Source: Arbacia lixula (taxonomy: Eukaryota; Echinodermata; Echinoidea; Arbacioida; Arbaciidae). Taken from it: 64,000 bases of DNA. The translations under genes were made by a program, and so were the position numbers. A model generated the notes under the pieces. It worked only from the letters and a program-made list of their open reading frames with translations. It was not told where the DNA came from and made no database searches. The stretch is from contig OZ022577.1 of assembly GCA_963669155.1 (NCBI GenBank), positions 30,622,053 through 30,686,052 of the forward strand, written 5' to 3'. Below are positions 24,001-39,000 of this stretch, piece after piece (position 1 is the stretch's first letter; each line of letters starts with the position of its first letter).

Positions 24001-27000
24001 TGCATGGAATGTAATAATATTTTGATGTTTGACACATTACTGATGATGTTGCTATACAGGGCGTTGAAGAGCAGGTCCAGGCCCTGAAGCCCAAAGTCCA
24101 GGACCAAGTCCAGCTGGGCAAGTCTCTTCAGCGGGACCCCGAGTGTCCGGGGTACGTCAGCGAATTGACCATCCAGCTGGACGGGAGGTGGAGAGAGGTC
24201 GAAGCAGAGGCCAAGGACCGGTCAAGAAAACTTCAGGTAGGTTAACCTGTCCTTCACCCTTTTGTGTGACGGATCAGTGGCTGCTCTGTGGGATTTGTGT
24301 ACAATATTGGTGAAAACATGCACACATGACACATAAAGAGTTACCTCATTGCATACCAGACTCATTATTTCCCTATGGGCTTTGTGTGTATTACGTGACC
24401 CAAAATATGCCATTGGCACAGAATGGGGTAATATGTGTACAGTTGTATGTTATACAGTAGTCTTATGTTATACAATATCTTATACAGTAGGACTGATATT
24501 TGGACATTGTTTTCTTAAATGAAGTTAACAAATATAAGTGACAAAGCAGAATCAATTCCAAGATCACTTGTACCATTGGAGTTGTTTGTGATGTGCTTGT
24601 TTGCGATTACTAAAATATGGTCAATTAGTTGCATTGAGACTGAGATTGATTGAGATGTGTGATTAACATTTGTGAAATTGAAAAAAATGGGGCTTTGTAA
24701 TTGATAACCATTAGGGGATACTTATGTCTGCATTATTAATTGTTCTTCTGAAATAACTTGATCATTTTTTTTTCAATTTTTGTTTACAGGAGTGTTCAAA
24801 GCTGTATCCACAGTTTATTGGCCTGGAGAAAGACCTGAAAGAAACTCTTGAGAAGTCTGAAGCTGAAGCTAACAAGCCCATTCCTCCTCCCACACCTGGC
24901 AAGGAGGTGATAGAAGAAGAAATCACAAAATGCCAGGTAAAACAATGGGCCAATGACATTGCTTTTTGGTTGTATGAACTCTGCTTTACATCTTTCATCA
25001 CTTCACTTATTATTCTATGTCCTTGTCTTGAATCTGTTGATATTGTTTTCTACTGATCAAAATATAATTTAAACTTGCAGTAAAACTACAACATCAAAGT
25101 TTTATTCTTTCTTATACATTTCTGTAATGTAGATATCTTACTGTACTAAATTAAAAGTAAGAAATATTAAATAAATACAATATGTTTTGCAATGAAATGT
25201 ATCAATATTCTTGCATTTCTTGCTTATTGTTTCAAATACCTTTTTTTAAAATTAAATTTGCATATAATTTAATAGACAGTGCTGGAATGTTAAAAATATA
25301 TTTGTTAGTAGGAATATTAATTTTGCAAAGGGATCATAATCATTCACACTGTATCATAATAACTCATATATAATGCAGATAGAGATATACACAGTACGTG
25401 GCTAGATCAACAGATGCAGACGGACAAAAAAAAGTGAAAAAATGAGTATAAGAAAGAAATTAAGAGAGACAATCATGTTTGCTTTATCCTTCAAGTAACC
25501 AATTTCAATCTCCCCCGTCCCTTCCATCTGCATTGTTCCAGAATGTTCTGACCAGCCATGCCCACCTTGATCCGGTTCTTGCCAGTTTGAGCCAGCTCTG
25601 CATGCAGCTCCAGCCCCACTGCCCACAGCCTGTCTGTGAGGCCATGCAACAAAGTACTACAGACAATCAAACCAGATGCACCAGTGCCAAAGATTCTCTC
25701 CAAAGAAGATTAACAAGGTGACGATTGTAGCCCTTGTAGACACATAAATACGGACAAACACACTCACACAATTGCTCTTTCACTCGCTATCTATTTCTTT
25801 CTCTCTTTCTCTCTATCTCCCTCTCTCTTTCGCTCTTTCTCCCTCTTTCTTGCTTTCTCCGTCTCTATTTCTCGCTTTCTCCCCCCACCCACCAGCCATG
25901 TCTTTCTCTTTGTCTCTGTCTCTGTGTCTGTCCCTCACTCTCTCTCTCCTCAATATATCTTGATCTCTCAATATTTCTCTCTCCCCTCCTAACTCTCCCC
26001 CCCCCCCTCCCCACCCCATGCATTTATTTTCTCCTGCTCTTGAGCTCCATGATAATAACTACAGCTCTTATCCTTTTCTTCTCTCTTCAGCCTTGATGTG
26101 ACCCTGACTAACTGGTCAAAGCTAGAAAAAGCCAAAGAAGACTTTACGGAGTGGCTGGGGATGACGGGAGAGAGACTCGGCCAGGTGGAGTCGTCCCAGG
26201 AGCTCCCAGATGAAACATTCAACAAAGCCAAGGTCAGAGGTCAAGGGTCATAGAAAAGCAAAAGTTAAAAAACACAGGAGAGGGAGAGAGAGGGCGAGAG
26301 AGAGAGATACAGAGAGGGTGAGGCAAGCAGAGAGAGTATAAATGAGAGGGTGAAATAGTGAGACAGATAAACAGAGGGAGAGAGAGAGAAAGTGTGTGAT
26401 AGAGAGAGAGAATGAGAAAAGGTAAAGAGAGAAAGATCTGTTGTTGCGAGTCTTTTCATATGAAACATTGATGTTCATGAAAAGAATAACAAGTGATTTC
26501 TGGACGACAAGTTGTAAAATTTAAGACATAAAAATCCAAAGCTCGTTCATGAACAAACAGAAAGAGCGATACATTTTCCAACAAAGGAGACATTTTCAAA
26601 TTCACTGAAGATTGCTCTTGGGATTTGTGTTCGTATGTAAGGTAAGACGCCACCCATCTCCCTTTTCCTCTATGATGATCAATTCCTTACCTGCCCTGCC
26701 CTCCTGCAACAGGACCTATTCTCTGAGGTCTATGACAAGCATACGTCTGTCGAGGCCCTAGAGGGAGCCCTTCAAGATGTGACATCGCCGTACCCGCGGT
26801 CTGTCCCCATCCTGGTGTTAGAGTCCGACCTGGCCCGCCTCCGCAGCCAATGGGAGGAGCTCTGCGACAGGGTCAAAGGTCTCAACGCTAGTCTCTCCGA
26901 CCAGGTGTCTGAGTGGAATGCTCACCAGAAGGCTGTCCAGCAGCTGCTGCCTTGGCTGGAAAGGGCTGAGAAAAGACTAGGCGAGGTTGCAGGACGTCAG

Positions 27001-30000
27001 TGCGACTCGCTGGTGGATGTGCAGCAAAGCAAGGCTGAGGTTGAGGTACTTGTACATTCTGCAAGCTGCTGGTGTGTCTTATATATTCAATTCTGTCTTC
27101 TCTCTCTTTTGTCTCTCTTGTGTCTCTTTTTCTATCTCTGTCTTTCTCTCTATCTCCCTCCCTCTCTGTCTTTTTCTTTCTCTCTGTCTCTCTCTATTTA
27201 TCTTTCTCTCGATCTCTACATATATAAATATTTATATATATATATCTTTTCTCTCTCACTCTCTCTCTCATTCTCTCTCTTTCATTCCTGTCCATGAGAC
27301 AGAGATGCTGGTTGATTGGGGAAAGGCTTGATTCAGGTCAATATTTTGAGGCTTGTTGTACTTGTACTGTATGTGATGAGATTAATGTGATTTGATTCTC
27401 TACAGAATACATTATCACTGTAATTGAAGGAGTCGTCTCAAATTAAAACAGTAATATAAGTTTGCTGGCCATTATAAGAAACAAAGTTCCATCAACCACT
27501 CTCTGAAACAATCTTCAAGTTATGTAGCTTTTGCTGTGTTTGATATGGGACTTGTAATGTAGAGCAAATTATGATGCAATTCTAGGGAAATTGTACATGA
27601 AGCAGAATTACATAAGGTCTAGCCATCCTTGTAACCAGTCTAAAGTGGTTCAAACCAGTCCTAAGCAAGTCTAAGCCACTATAATTGTTTGTGTGTGTGT
27701 GTGTGAATATCTAGGCTCTGAGGAGAGAGTTTGCTGAGTACCAACCCCTGATGGCTACTATCCAGGCATCCAGCCCAGAGATCCGCTCCCGCATAGCCCA
27801 CCAGTCGACGCCCACCCCAGCCCAGCAGGCCTCTAGCAGCCACCCAGACCCCCAGCAGCTGGGGCAGCGGTGGAGCAGCCTGGATGATGGGATCAGCAGG
27901 GGCGACGCCCACCTGGCAGGCATGGTATCCCAGTGGGAGGGATACCAGCAGGGGATGGGGGAGATGATGGGGTGGCTGGAAGATGCAGGGAGGAGACTGG
28001 ACAAGGAGTGTGGGGAGGTGGTAGGCGACACACAACAACTGCAGCAGAGACAGCAAGCTCTACAGGTATGGCAAATTGATTAACATGGATAATAACATAT
28101 AACAAAATAGATTTTGATGTTTGTTAACACAATTGGTATCAAGGTAGAGGAACTGATTTAAATTATACTTTTATATTTTCTTTACAAAGTCAGTTTTATG
28201 ATCGATATGATGAGTAAAACAAAGTCTATAGTGAAAATCTTACATTGGGAAATTTTCTGTTGTACATGGACTATACGGACTTTATTAAAGTGGCTGTTAC
28301 AGATTGTGTCCCTTACACAGTTAACATTAGAGATATGGTAAATAGTCTGCATATTCAGACACAATAGTTGACTGACAAGGATATGGATGGAGCTGAGTTA
28401 TCAAAGCAGTCACTATTTCAGATTGGACTGGATGTTGTTGATTCAAAAGTTTCTGCTGTTGACCTGTCTCTATGTAGGACCTGTTTGCAGAGTGTGAGAA
28501 GAAGAGGCCAAAGGTCACAGAGTGCATGAGCCAGAGCCAGTCCCTAGCTGAGCAGTGCTCCCCCATAGGCCTAGAGAGGCTCAACTCAGAGGCAAACAGG
28601 GTGCAGACAGAGTACGACCGACTGAGGGGCTTGGCTCAGGATGCTGGTCAGAAGGTAACAGACTCACACCCTCATGTTAACCATGAGCTTTCGGAAACGG
28701 GGATGTCCCTATATTAAGTCCTCGGAAATGAGAACATCTAGGAGTTAGTGTATTAAAGGAAAATGAAAGCCTGATGAGGATTTGAATAGAACAAACTTGT
28801 CTCCTTTCAAATTTCACTATTAACCCTTCCTATGCCAGACACATGCTGCTATACTAGAAATGCATTAAACAGTGCTGCACAAAGAGTTAATATCAAACCA
28901 AACTTTGGAACTGAGTCATACTGAAATTAAGTGTATATCAAATGTGCACAATTCCATTATTTAAAGTGCAGAAAGGTACTTATGAACGAGTACTGTATGT
29001 AATTCAGAATGTATCATGTGTTGCCTTTTCCCCATTTACCTGTCCTCCAAGAGCTTTGTTTCATATGTTACTTATCATCTTGTTGTGGAGAAGCTTATTG
29101 CACCATAGTCTCAAAGATTTCATTGGGCTAGCTTTTAGAAGGCTTCATCCTCTGTATCTGATACCACATCACATGATTTTGAACAGATTTATTAATTGTG
29201 CTTGACCATGTCTTTTACCTTTTACCTATTAAAGTGGGTGACAAAAACTATGCTATCAATTTACTTGAAGGTTGTTGATGTGCTCGCTGAGAGGAAAGCG
29301 GTCTCGGTTCGACTGGCTGAGTTGAGCAGTGCAGTGGACACACAGGAGAAGATGGTCAGAGATCAGAGAGAAATCAACAGTGAAGACTTGAAGGACAAAC
29401 TCCCTGCTATACAGGTAGAATTCAAAGTGATTTCTGTGACTGTAATCTCTGTTTCAATGGTACTCTCTAGGACTAAGCTTGAATGATCAAAATTTGAACA
29501 ATTTAAACAATTAATCCACTGCTTGCCAGTCAGAGTCATGACCACTAGGCTCCTGCTGGTTTCTAGCAGTGTCACAATGTCTTTGGAACCATACCTCATG
29601 CTATTGTTTTCTTGTTTATTAATATTCATGAGCTCCCAGAAGGACAGCTGCTTATTCAATGGAATAAGATAATGTCTACAGAGAGACAACATATTTTATA
29701 TATTTTGATTACTGGAGCCTTTCTTATGAATTAGATGAATTCAAGATTCAAGATTCAAGATTCAACTTTATTTTCCACAAAAAAAGACATCAAAACAAAT
29801 ACATGCATAAAGTTCAAATACGAGTATAACAAAACAAGAAATAATAATAATAAAAAAAAATCATTTATAGAGATGATAATTTTTTTTTGTTGAGGGGTCC
29901 AAAAGAAGCAGGGCTTGTGTGTATTGGACCCCCAAATGAAAATAAATAGAAATTATGTAATATGTGCAAAACCTTTTTTTTTCTTTAACAACAACAAACA

Positions 30001-33000
30001 AACGGACAAAACAAAAGAAATTATCGTGATACATGATTAGATTCATTTTTCTTTAACACAACATAATGGTAAACATGGAGAAGAAACAAACAACAAGAAC
30101 AAAATTAATATACACATTTTTTTCTCTAAAAGTTTACAGATGATAGCTATGTAAGAAAAAACAGATAAGGGGAAAAGAAAATCTTATCTTCTCATACCTT
30201 CAGGTGCTTATGCTATGGAATATATGTTTGCAGAGGGAGGATAAACGTTTATCCTTGTGTTACTGATACTCTCTATATAAATAGAATTAATTGATGATAA
30301 CTTTGTAAGAAAAACAAAAAAAAAGGAGAAAAAAGACAATCTTGTCCTCTCTCACCTCAATCGAAAGGATGTTTGCAAAGGGACAACATACTTTATTATC
30401 CTTGTGGTACTAATAGTCTTTTGTATGAATATGATTGACTGATGATTCAGTAAGAAAAAAAAAGGAAGAAGGTCTCATCCTCTCTTACCTTATCCTCACC
30501 TGTCCTCAGGAACAAGACCTAGCCCTGTCCAAGCTCAGCGAGGCCCTGAAGTCTGTGGACTCTGACCTGGAGCCAGTCTGCAGACACTGTGACTCTGGGG
30601 AGGCCCTGGGCTTCTCCCGCCAGGTCACCGGTCTAGGCAAGAAGCTAGACCGTGTCAAGGAGGTGGTCACCAAGAGGGTCTCCATGGTCCAGTTCCACAT
30701 CGAATTTGAGGAGATCAGATATAAGACCCTCGGCAGGTAAACAAGTCTGGCTGGTTTGATATTGACCCCTTCTTGTAGCCATGACAACACATCCACTTTC
30801 CTGGCCCTCGTATCCTTCTTCTCTCTTGCACACTTTGACGAAGTTATCCTTCAAATTTATCTGATGTAGAGCAAATTAGGCTTCTCATGATAAAAAGTTT
30901 GATACATTTACATCATTTGCTTATTCTACATTGTAGTTGATCAGTGATTGAATTATGAAATGCATTTTGAAAGAGAAAAATTATTAAATTATTTTTGTAT
31001 TTAGACAAAACTGAACACATTCATAAACCCTTTATTTGCTAGATAAACTATTGCTCTGTGGGAATTGTGTGTGTTAATTGTGGAAAAACGGTCCATATGG
31101 TATACAAAGAGTCAAACCTGATGTTGCAGATTTGTCTTGATGTCCTCAGGTTCCAAGAAGCCAAGCCACTCCTGGAGAAGGATGACCCTACTGATAACGA
31201 GCTCCTCCAAGAATTAGACCAGCTCCAGGCTCTGGAACCGGTCCTGGACCAGTGGAGGAGTAAGACCCAAGAGATGGACCAGCTCTCCAAGGCAACTTGG
31301 CTTACGATCCAGCCTCCATCTGTGGAGCCGAGCCCAGGTCAAACGTCCAAGAGTCCATCCAGCAAAGGCGGCCAGACCCCCGCTCCGGTCAGCTCGGAGC
31401 ACCGTGCTCTGGTCACCACTCACAGCCAGCTGGTCAGTGAGATTAGGACCAAGCTGGACAAGATGGCAGAGGTCAACAGGAAGCTGGCAGACTTTGAGAT
31501 GAAGCAGAAGAAGCTTGCTATCTGTCTCAAGGACTTGCAAGACAGTCTAACCAAGGAGGTTCCAGTGGAAAGGAGAGAGGATTTGAATCCTCTAATTAGT
31601 TCACTCGAGGTATGGAAGTTAATGTCCAGCTTTTCTCTACCTGTAGAATGCTTCATTTTTCTTTAAGTTGGTATAGCTGAAAAACACAAATATATTACAT
31701 GAAAAACAATTAAAATAGTGAAGATTTCATATACAAACAAAGTAAATAGAACAATGATCATATTTTGTTCATGGAGCCAATAATTTAAAGAAAATGTCAT
31801 AGAAATGTCAATGAAATGAAAATGTCATTGAAAAGATGACAATAATGATGATGATAACATGCAGTCAAATTCTTAATTTCTGTTCATGTTACGATCACCT
31901 TCATGTTTTTAAAGCTTTATTTGTTGCAAAATTTATGAAGAAATATGTGAATGAAATGTTGCCATGGTTATCCCCTTGATCCTACAGCATGGTCAGTCGG
32001 AGCTGTCCAGACATAGAACTGATCTTGACCGCCTGACAAGACTGGGAGTAGAAATCATGCAAGCTGACCCCAAACTTGTGTCGGTCATCGAACCAAAGGT
32101 AAATATTCATGTCATAATTGTCAGTCATGTTCCGAGTTCATATATGTGCATATTTTTAAATTTTGCATGAGAGGCAATTGTGGGCTATGATTGCCCTGGA
32201 TTTTGCCCATCCTTCCCAAAATGAAAAATTCTTTGCCTTTGAAAGTGTGCATTTGATTATTCAGTAGTGTAGATTAACATTATATTTCAGTTAGAGAAAT
32301 CATAATATCAGCAATGATTCAGAGCTTCTACACTTTGATATTACAGCATATAAATATTATCATTTCAAGGCAGAAAGGGGCGTTGCATCCACATTAGTGT
32401 ATTGCAAATTGTTATAAACGTCACAGTGGTCGAATATCTATGAGTGAATTAGAGATTTTTCCCAACCAGTAATAAATGGAAATTTCATAAGACAACAACT
32501 CTTAGCCTGGTGAAAAAAAGAGAAGTTAACTGTTTGCATGCGAGATAAAGCACTGTTTTATTTTTTGTGAAAGAAGGCATATGTAGCACAGAAAGAGTTA
32601 ATGGAAGGGATTGTCGTGTTTGTACTCCAGGTTGATGCAACGAGGGAGGAGTGGAGTAAGACAGATGAGCAAGTCTCCATGGCAACCAAGGTCAGCCATG
32701 CCTCCATCACACTCTGGAAGGAGATTGACCAATCACAGCCCAGGTTAGAAGAGACTCTGGCTAGGGCAGAGGACCTGTGCAAGCAGCCAATCAGGTGCAG
32801 CGATAGTGACGAGGCACAGCGGATGCTGAAGTTACATGAGGTAATGCTGGATAGCGGGCTGATTTGCTGAAATTTTGGTATAAACTTCAGAATGGTGTTG
32901 TTTAGAGTATCAGTTTCCTCATTTTATCCTGTACCAATTCAATTCTCACAGTAAAGTGTTACTTGTTTTATTTAAATGTGTATGTGTTTAGTAATGTTTT

Positions 33001-36000
33001 TCAATGTTTTTTTATATATATCATGTGCAATTTGACATTATTGCCACAATTTTCAATAAAGCATGAATAAATCAATTAATAGATACAGTATGTAACCACA
33101 ATAGAATGGCAGCCATTCCACAAATACTCCTTTTTTGAGCATGTACTGTGATGTATATGTCCTGTGTCTATCACCTGGCAAATAACATTAGCTGAAGTAC
33201 AAGCCATCAGCAACTCAGTGCGACATCTCGCCCAATCCTCCCTCAACTTCTAGCAATACCTTCTCCCCCAAATCGTCCCCATGACAACCACAATCTCATT
33301 CCACAAATGCCTTTTTGTCTTGACAAGCATGTTGTGTGTCTTTTACTTTGCAGGTAACATTAGCTGACGTACAAGCCATCAGCGATCCCGCACAACACCT
33401 CGCCCAATCCTCCCTCCACCTCCAGCAGAAGCTCCTCCCCCAAATCATCCCCACGGCAACCACAACCAAGACCAAGCCACCTCCAGGCCTCCTGCAGGCT
33501 CAGACCCTGCCTGAGAGAGTGGCGGCGCTGCGGTCTTCCCTGGAGGAGAGGCTGGGGAGGCTGAGGAGAGGGGGCCAGCTATGGGAGGCGGTCAGGGAGG
33601 GGCAGAAGAAACTCCACTCCTGGCTGGGCGTGTCCAGACAAGCCCTGGAGGAGGCCTCGGGCAAGATGGACGACAGCGACGGAGACGAGGTCCAGGGAAA
33701 GATCCAGAAATTCAAGGTACGAATAATGTGATGAATGTTGATAAGTGCCATTGATGCATTTTTGCATGATTTATACAAACAAAGCCCATAGAGCAGCAAT
33801 TTGTCTGACACATAAAGCTATATAAAGCAGAGAACAAGGATTTCATATAACATCATCATGAATGAATCACTTTGCAGTTGATTGTAATGACATTCAAATC
33901 AACTACTAAACTTGCTGTCATTCATTTGGAATGAAATATTTTGGGATGTTTCTTTCATTAATGGGCTGTGGTTCTTTAAACACACCAGGGCCCCGTTGCA
34001 TAAAACTTACCATTAATGGTAACTTTGTCATCAATGGTAACTACCATGGTAACACCACTCAACAGCCAATCAAATTCAAGGTTTCCATAGAAGTTGCCAT
34101 TCATAGCAAAGTTACTATCAATGGTAAGTTTTATGCAACAGGGCACAGGGCCCAGTGGATATAATTTATGCAAATTGAGCCCATCTGTTATGATAAAATT
34201 AAATCTTGAGGATCATGTGAGATAAAAAGAAGGCTAAGTGGTTTGACTTCGCTGATTTTAATTGCCTCTTGGCATTATGGGATAACCAATCATATTTATT
34301 TTGTCTATCTTTTGCTCTCTCTCCCCCCTCTCTTCCTCCCACTCTCTCTCTTTCTTTCTCTCTTTCTCTCTCTCTCTCTCTCCCCCCTCTTCTTCCCACT
34401 CTCTCTCTCGCTACCCCTCTCTTCCTCCTACTCTCTCTCTCCCCTCTCTCACGCTCTCCCTCCCTCTCTCCTCTCTCTCTCCTCTCTCTCCTCTCTCTCT
34501 CTCCTCTCTCTCTCTCTCTCCTCTCTCTCTCTCCTTCCCTCTCCCCCTCTCTCCCTCCCTCCCTTTTCTCTCTCTCCCGCTCTCCCCCTCCCTTCTCCCT
34601 CCCTTCTCTCTTTCTCCCTCTCTCTCCCTCCCTTCTCCCTCCCTCCTCTCTTTCTCACTCTCTCTCCCTCCCTTCTCTCTTCTCTCTCCCCCTCTCTCCG
34701 TCCATCCATCCCCCTTAGGAGGAGGCAGTAGACCGAGAGACTGAGTTGCAGCAGCTAGCAGCCAGCCTGGCTGAGCTTCAGTCATTCAATCCTGACGAAC
34801 CCATCCCAGTGGTAGAGGAGACTCTTAAGAAGGTGGAAGCTGACTTCGTTCAGGCCAAACAGGTATCAGGGGATTTATCACTTAGTTATTAAGTTATAAT
34901 TTAAAACCTATTTTGCATATGTGGCAATAGAGGAATCATTTTCCTGGTACTCCATATTTAAACTTCAATTTTGAAAGAGGTCTCCCATTATCTTGCCATT
35001 AGCCACCAGGAGCCTGGTGGTAATTTTGCTGTATGGGGGGTTTTGTCTGAAAGTCTCTTCACCGCATTTAGAAGAAAGTTGCCCCATAATGCACCAAGCA
35101 GCGACATCCAGATTGTTTGTGTAGTCATCTTCCTGTCTCTAACTCTAGACTGGAAGCAGACATGACTGGAAAAAAAATCTGAGTGTGGCTGAGTGGTGCA
35201 TCACAGGATGCCTTTTCTTTTGATGCGATATGGGCAATTGAAACCACACCCATGTGAACAATGTTAATTTTACTAATAAATACTATTTAGAAAATAGCAA
35301 AACTTTCGGTAACACCATGTGGTTGTATTCTTTCGGATAATTGGCCCACTTATGGGGTGAAGAAAGGAAAGGAAAGTGAAAAGTGAAAAAAAGGGAGAGG
35401 TGAATTTTTATATTTTATAACACTTACACAAGACTATTTTTAGCTTTAGTTTTCGGTGTTTTAAACCGAAAATAAATGGGATGGAATGGAGGTAGAAGAA
35501 GATGGTGGGTGTTGATGAAAGTTGTGAACTAGTGACAAAGTAGTGTTAAAGAGAAAAGAAAAGAAAAGAAAAGAAAAAAAAAAAAGAAGTGGGCCAATTA
35601 TCCGAAAGAATATAACCACATGGTGTTACCGAAAGTTTTGCTATTTTCTAAATAGTATTTATTAGTACACTCTCACCATGGAAACATTCAAAGAACATTT
35701 AATGTTAATTTTGTTTCCGTATGGTCCTGTGCAGACTGCCCTAGAAGCAGAGAGCAACCTGAGTGAGTTCACAGCTCAGACCAAGGATCTCAGGGCCAAG
35801 CTGGCGGACCTGTTGTCATGGCTACAAGAAAGGGATGCTGAAGTGGAGGAATGCAGAGACCTAACACAAGAGGGAGACAAACTCACATCCAATCATGCAA
35901 CTTGTTGTGTAAGAAGCTGTTTAACCCTTCTTCTGCTTTATGAAATGCTGCTTTATGGGATTTGTGTCTATTATTCATGCTTAAATGCATCAATGGTGCT

Positions 36001-39000
36001 TAAAGAGTCGAACAGTATTGGTTGAGAACATGATGAAGTTTTGATGCAACTTCCAGGAAATGAAAGATGGTGATTAATTTGGAAGTTATTCAAGCTACTC
36101 CTTTAGTTCCATAAAAACTCTGATAGCTTATTGGTAGCATGAGCCAGTGGAAAAAAACTAAAATAAGAATAAAAAACAGGTATGAACAGTTCCAAGTTTG
36201 AAGTAAATCAGTAGTTTTAATCATCAGTTCAATAGTAGAACAATGACTGGCTTAAATCATTAGTATATAGTGATTTTCTTTACTGCCTTGGATTTTTCAT
36301 TTGTTGCCCAAGTTCTGAGCTATGGATGAATTATATTAAGTATGTATTATTAATGTTTGCACGTTCTGACCTGTGTAACATGTATGTATTCATTCTATTA
36401 CTATTTCTAATAGAAAAGTATATGTGTGGTTGATAAACAATCAAATAAAATGTGCATTATTCCTCATGATCACCAGTTAAACTGTATGTTTACACATTTC
36501 TTCATTGTCCATATCAAGAGGTAGAGATGAAACCGAAGGAGAGGGAAACATGATTGATAAACAATTGAATAAAATATGCATCATTCCTTATCATCATTTG
36601 TTACACTGTATGTATGAAAAAAAAATGTTGTTATTTCAGGATGTAGAGAAGAAACTAAAAGAGAAGGAGGCGGAGATCGAGAGCTTGTCTAAGCAGGTGT
36701 CTGGTCTTAGAGAGCGGTTCCCACTGGCCAACACCGGCTCCCTGCAGAAAGCTCTTGAAGCTGTGGAGACTCAGCACAGACACGCACAGGAGCTGTGCCA
36801 ACAGGTAGGCCATGCATTCATCCTTTGTGTGCCAGATATCTGCTGCTGTTTGTGAATTATGTGTGTTACCCATGCAGAATGCATCAAAGGCACGCACTAA
36901 GTGAATTAGTTTTTGTGTTATTTCCATCCGTTCTATAGATCTTATGTAATGATGTAATTACAAATTGATTTGATTTTAAGAACTTTTACTGCTATTTGTC
37001 TTACGTCTAAGGTCTTCTACATGTATGTTTGTTACTTCCATCCTCTATAGGTTGAAGAGCAGATAGCATCCAAGCTAGCGGATGACTTCAAGAAAGCAGA
37101 GAAGGAGATGTCCACCTGGCTCGACTCTGCAGAGGACATCTTAAGACGGAACTCTCAACCTGAAGGGAGCCTTCAAGATGTCACAGAAAGACACCGGGCA
37201 GTGCAGGTCAGCAATGATAATTCACATTTCTCACAAAGTCTTGATTCAATACAGTATCACTTATACTAGTCTGTTACTACCATGGCTTCTTCTTTTAAAA
37301 CTTTTACAGTAAAAATGGTAGATTTCCTGCAACATTTAATTTTGCGCCTTAGATTTCAATTGCATCTTCTCCTTCTGCTCCGGACAGGAGTTATTGTCCA
37401 GCCTGCCCACTGGTCAGCAACTCCTCCAGACAGCCCAGACCACCGGCTCTCACCTCTCATCCATCCCCACAACTAGAGACCCTCCACACCCACCGTCCAT
37501 CCATGCCACACTGACCGACCTGAGTGACCGCTACTCTGCGTTGACTGGTCAGTGTCCGGTCAGGGAGAGGGAGCTTGGACACTGCGTTGATGTGCTGGGG
37601 CAGTATGAGGGGTGTGCCGAGGGGGTCAAGGGGAAGCTGGTGGGGGTGGAGGAGGAGATGAAGGGGGCGTTGACTCCCAGTAATCAACTGACTGACACAC
37701 AGGCTAGTCTCGCCAAGATTCAGGTAGGCATTCTTCAACGTATAGAAAGTGATCATTGTCCTTACAGATCTCAATTTGAGCCGGGCTTAAAACATAAGTA
37801 AAAAATCAATTATAACATTTCATTATAAAGTCTTCACAAGTCAAAGCTTTTGCAGTCCCTCCTGTCCAGAGTGGGTTAAAGATTGTGCTAGAGTAACAAT
37901 TATGTAATATAAGAATGAAAATATAAATTTGTCAAAAAGTGTTTTCGAAATGTGAGATACAGATTCTGTTTGTACTTAATGACTTGTATAGTAGCAATTA
38001 ATAAACTGAAAATGCTAATAATTAACGGTTTGCAATTGCAATGTGATATGTCAATTGGCTGTATTAGGGCTGAGTTCAATAACATTTTCAATTTCTTTGA
38101 TAGTTTTTGTCATGTTCAGTCTTTCTCTTTTTTGACATTGTGAAAGATTGAAATGGAGATGCAATGACAAAAACGTAGTATCTGATCAACCGCTCCTGAC
38201 ACAAGTAACACACACACAAATCCCATAGAGCATCCCCATTCAGCTTGTCTGGCACATAAAGGATTAAACTACTCCTGATTCACACCCCAGGCACTGCTAG
38301 ATGACCTGACTGACCAGTGTCCAGTCCTGGATGACCTGCAGGCGAAGACCAGTGCAGTGACTGAGGCTGTGGTCAATGACTCCATACCACTTCAGACCCA
38401 GGAGATTCAACAAAACTATGACGACCTTGTCAACAAGCTGCAGGTAAACAACATCGGCAATGAACAAACAACAGGATTCATACTATGTATTTTCTTCTGG
38501 TAACCAACAACAATCGACAAATGTCAGGATTTATTAATAGGTTCTCTCTGTATTTACTTGTGGTCAACAACATTGACAGCTTGAAAAAATCGACAAAATC
38601 GACAAATGTCAGGATTTATTAATAGGTTCTCTCTGTATTTACTTGTGGTCAACAACATTGACAGCTTGAAAAAAATCGACAAAATCGACAAATGTCAGGA
38701 TTTATTAATAGGTTCTCTCTGTATTTACTTGTGGTCAACAACATTGACAGCTTGATAAATGGTATCTTCCAAACATTTCAATTATTGTTTTCTTTTAGTC
38801 GTGTATTTGTGATTCTTTGACCAAAAACCTACACCACTATTCCCCTCCCCCCATCTTCAACAGGATCTATCCAGCCAGCTCCAGCACACGGCCGACTCCC
38901 AGAAGGAGCTGGGGAGCCTGCAGGAGTCTGTCTCCCAGACTCTGCAGGAGGTGGAGCAGGCTGGCAGGAGCTGCCTGGATCCCAAGGGAGACAGGAACGT

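Noticed and set aside
34243..34785. Long Ser/Leu/Pro-rich and Arg/Glu-rich ORFs on both strands
   Set aside because: They are products of the CT-rich low-complexity tract before exon 34, with no complexity beyond the dinucleotide repeat.
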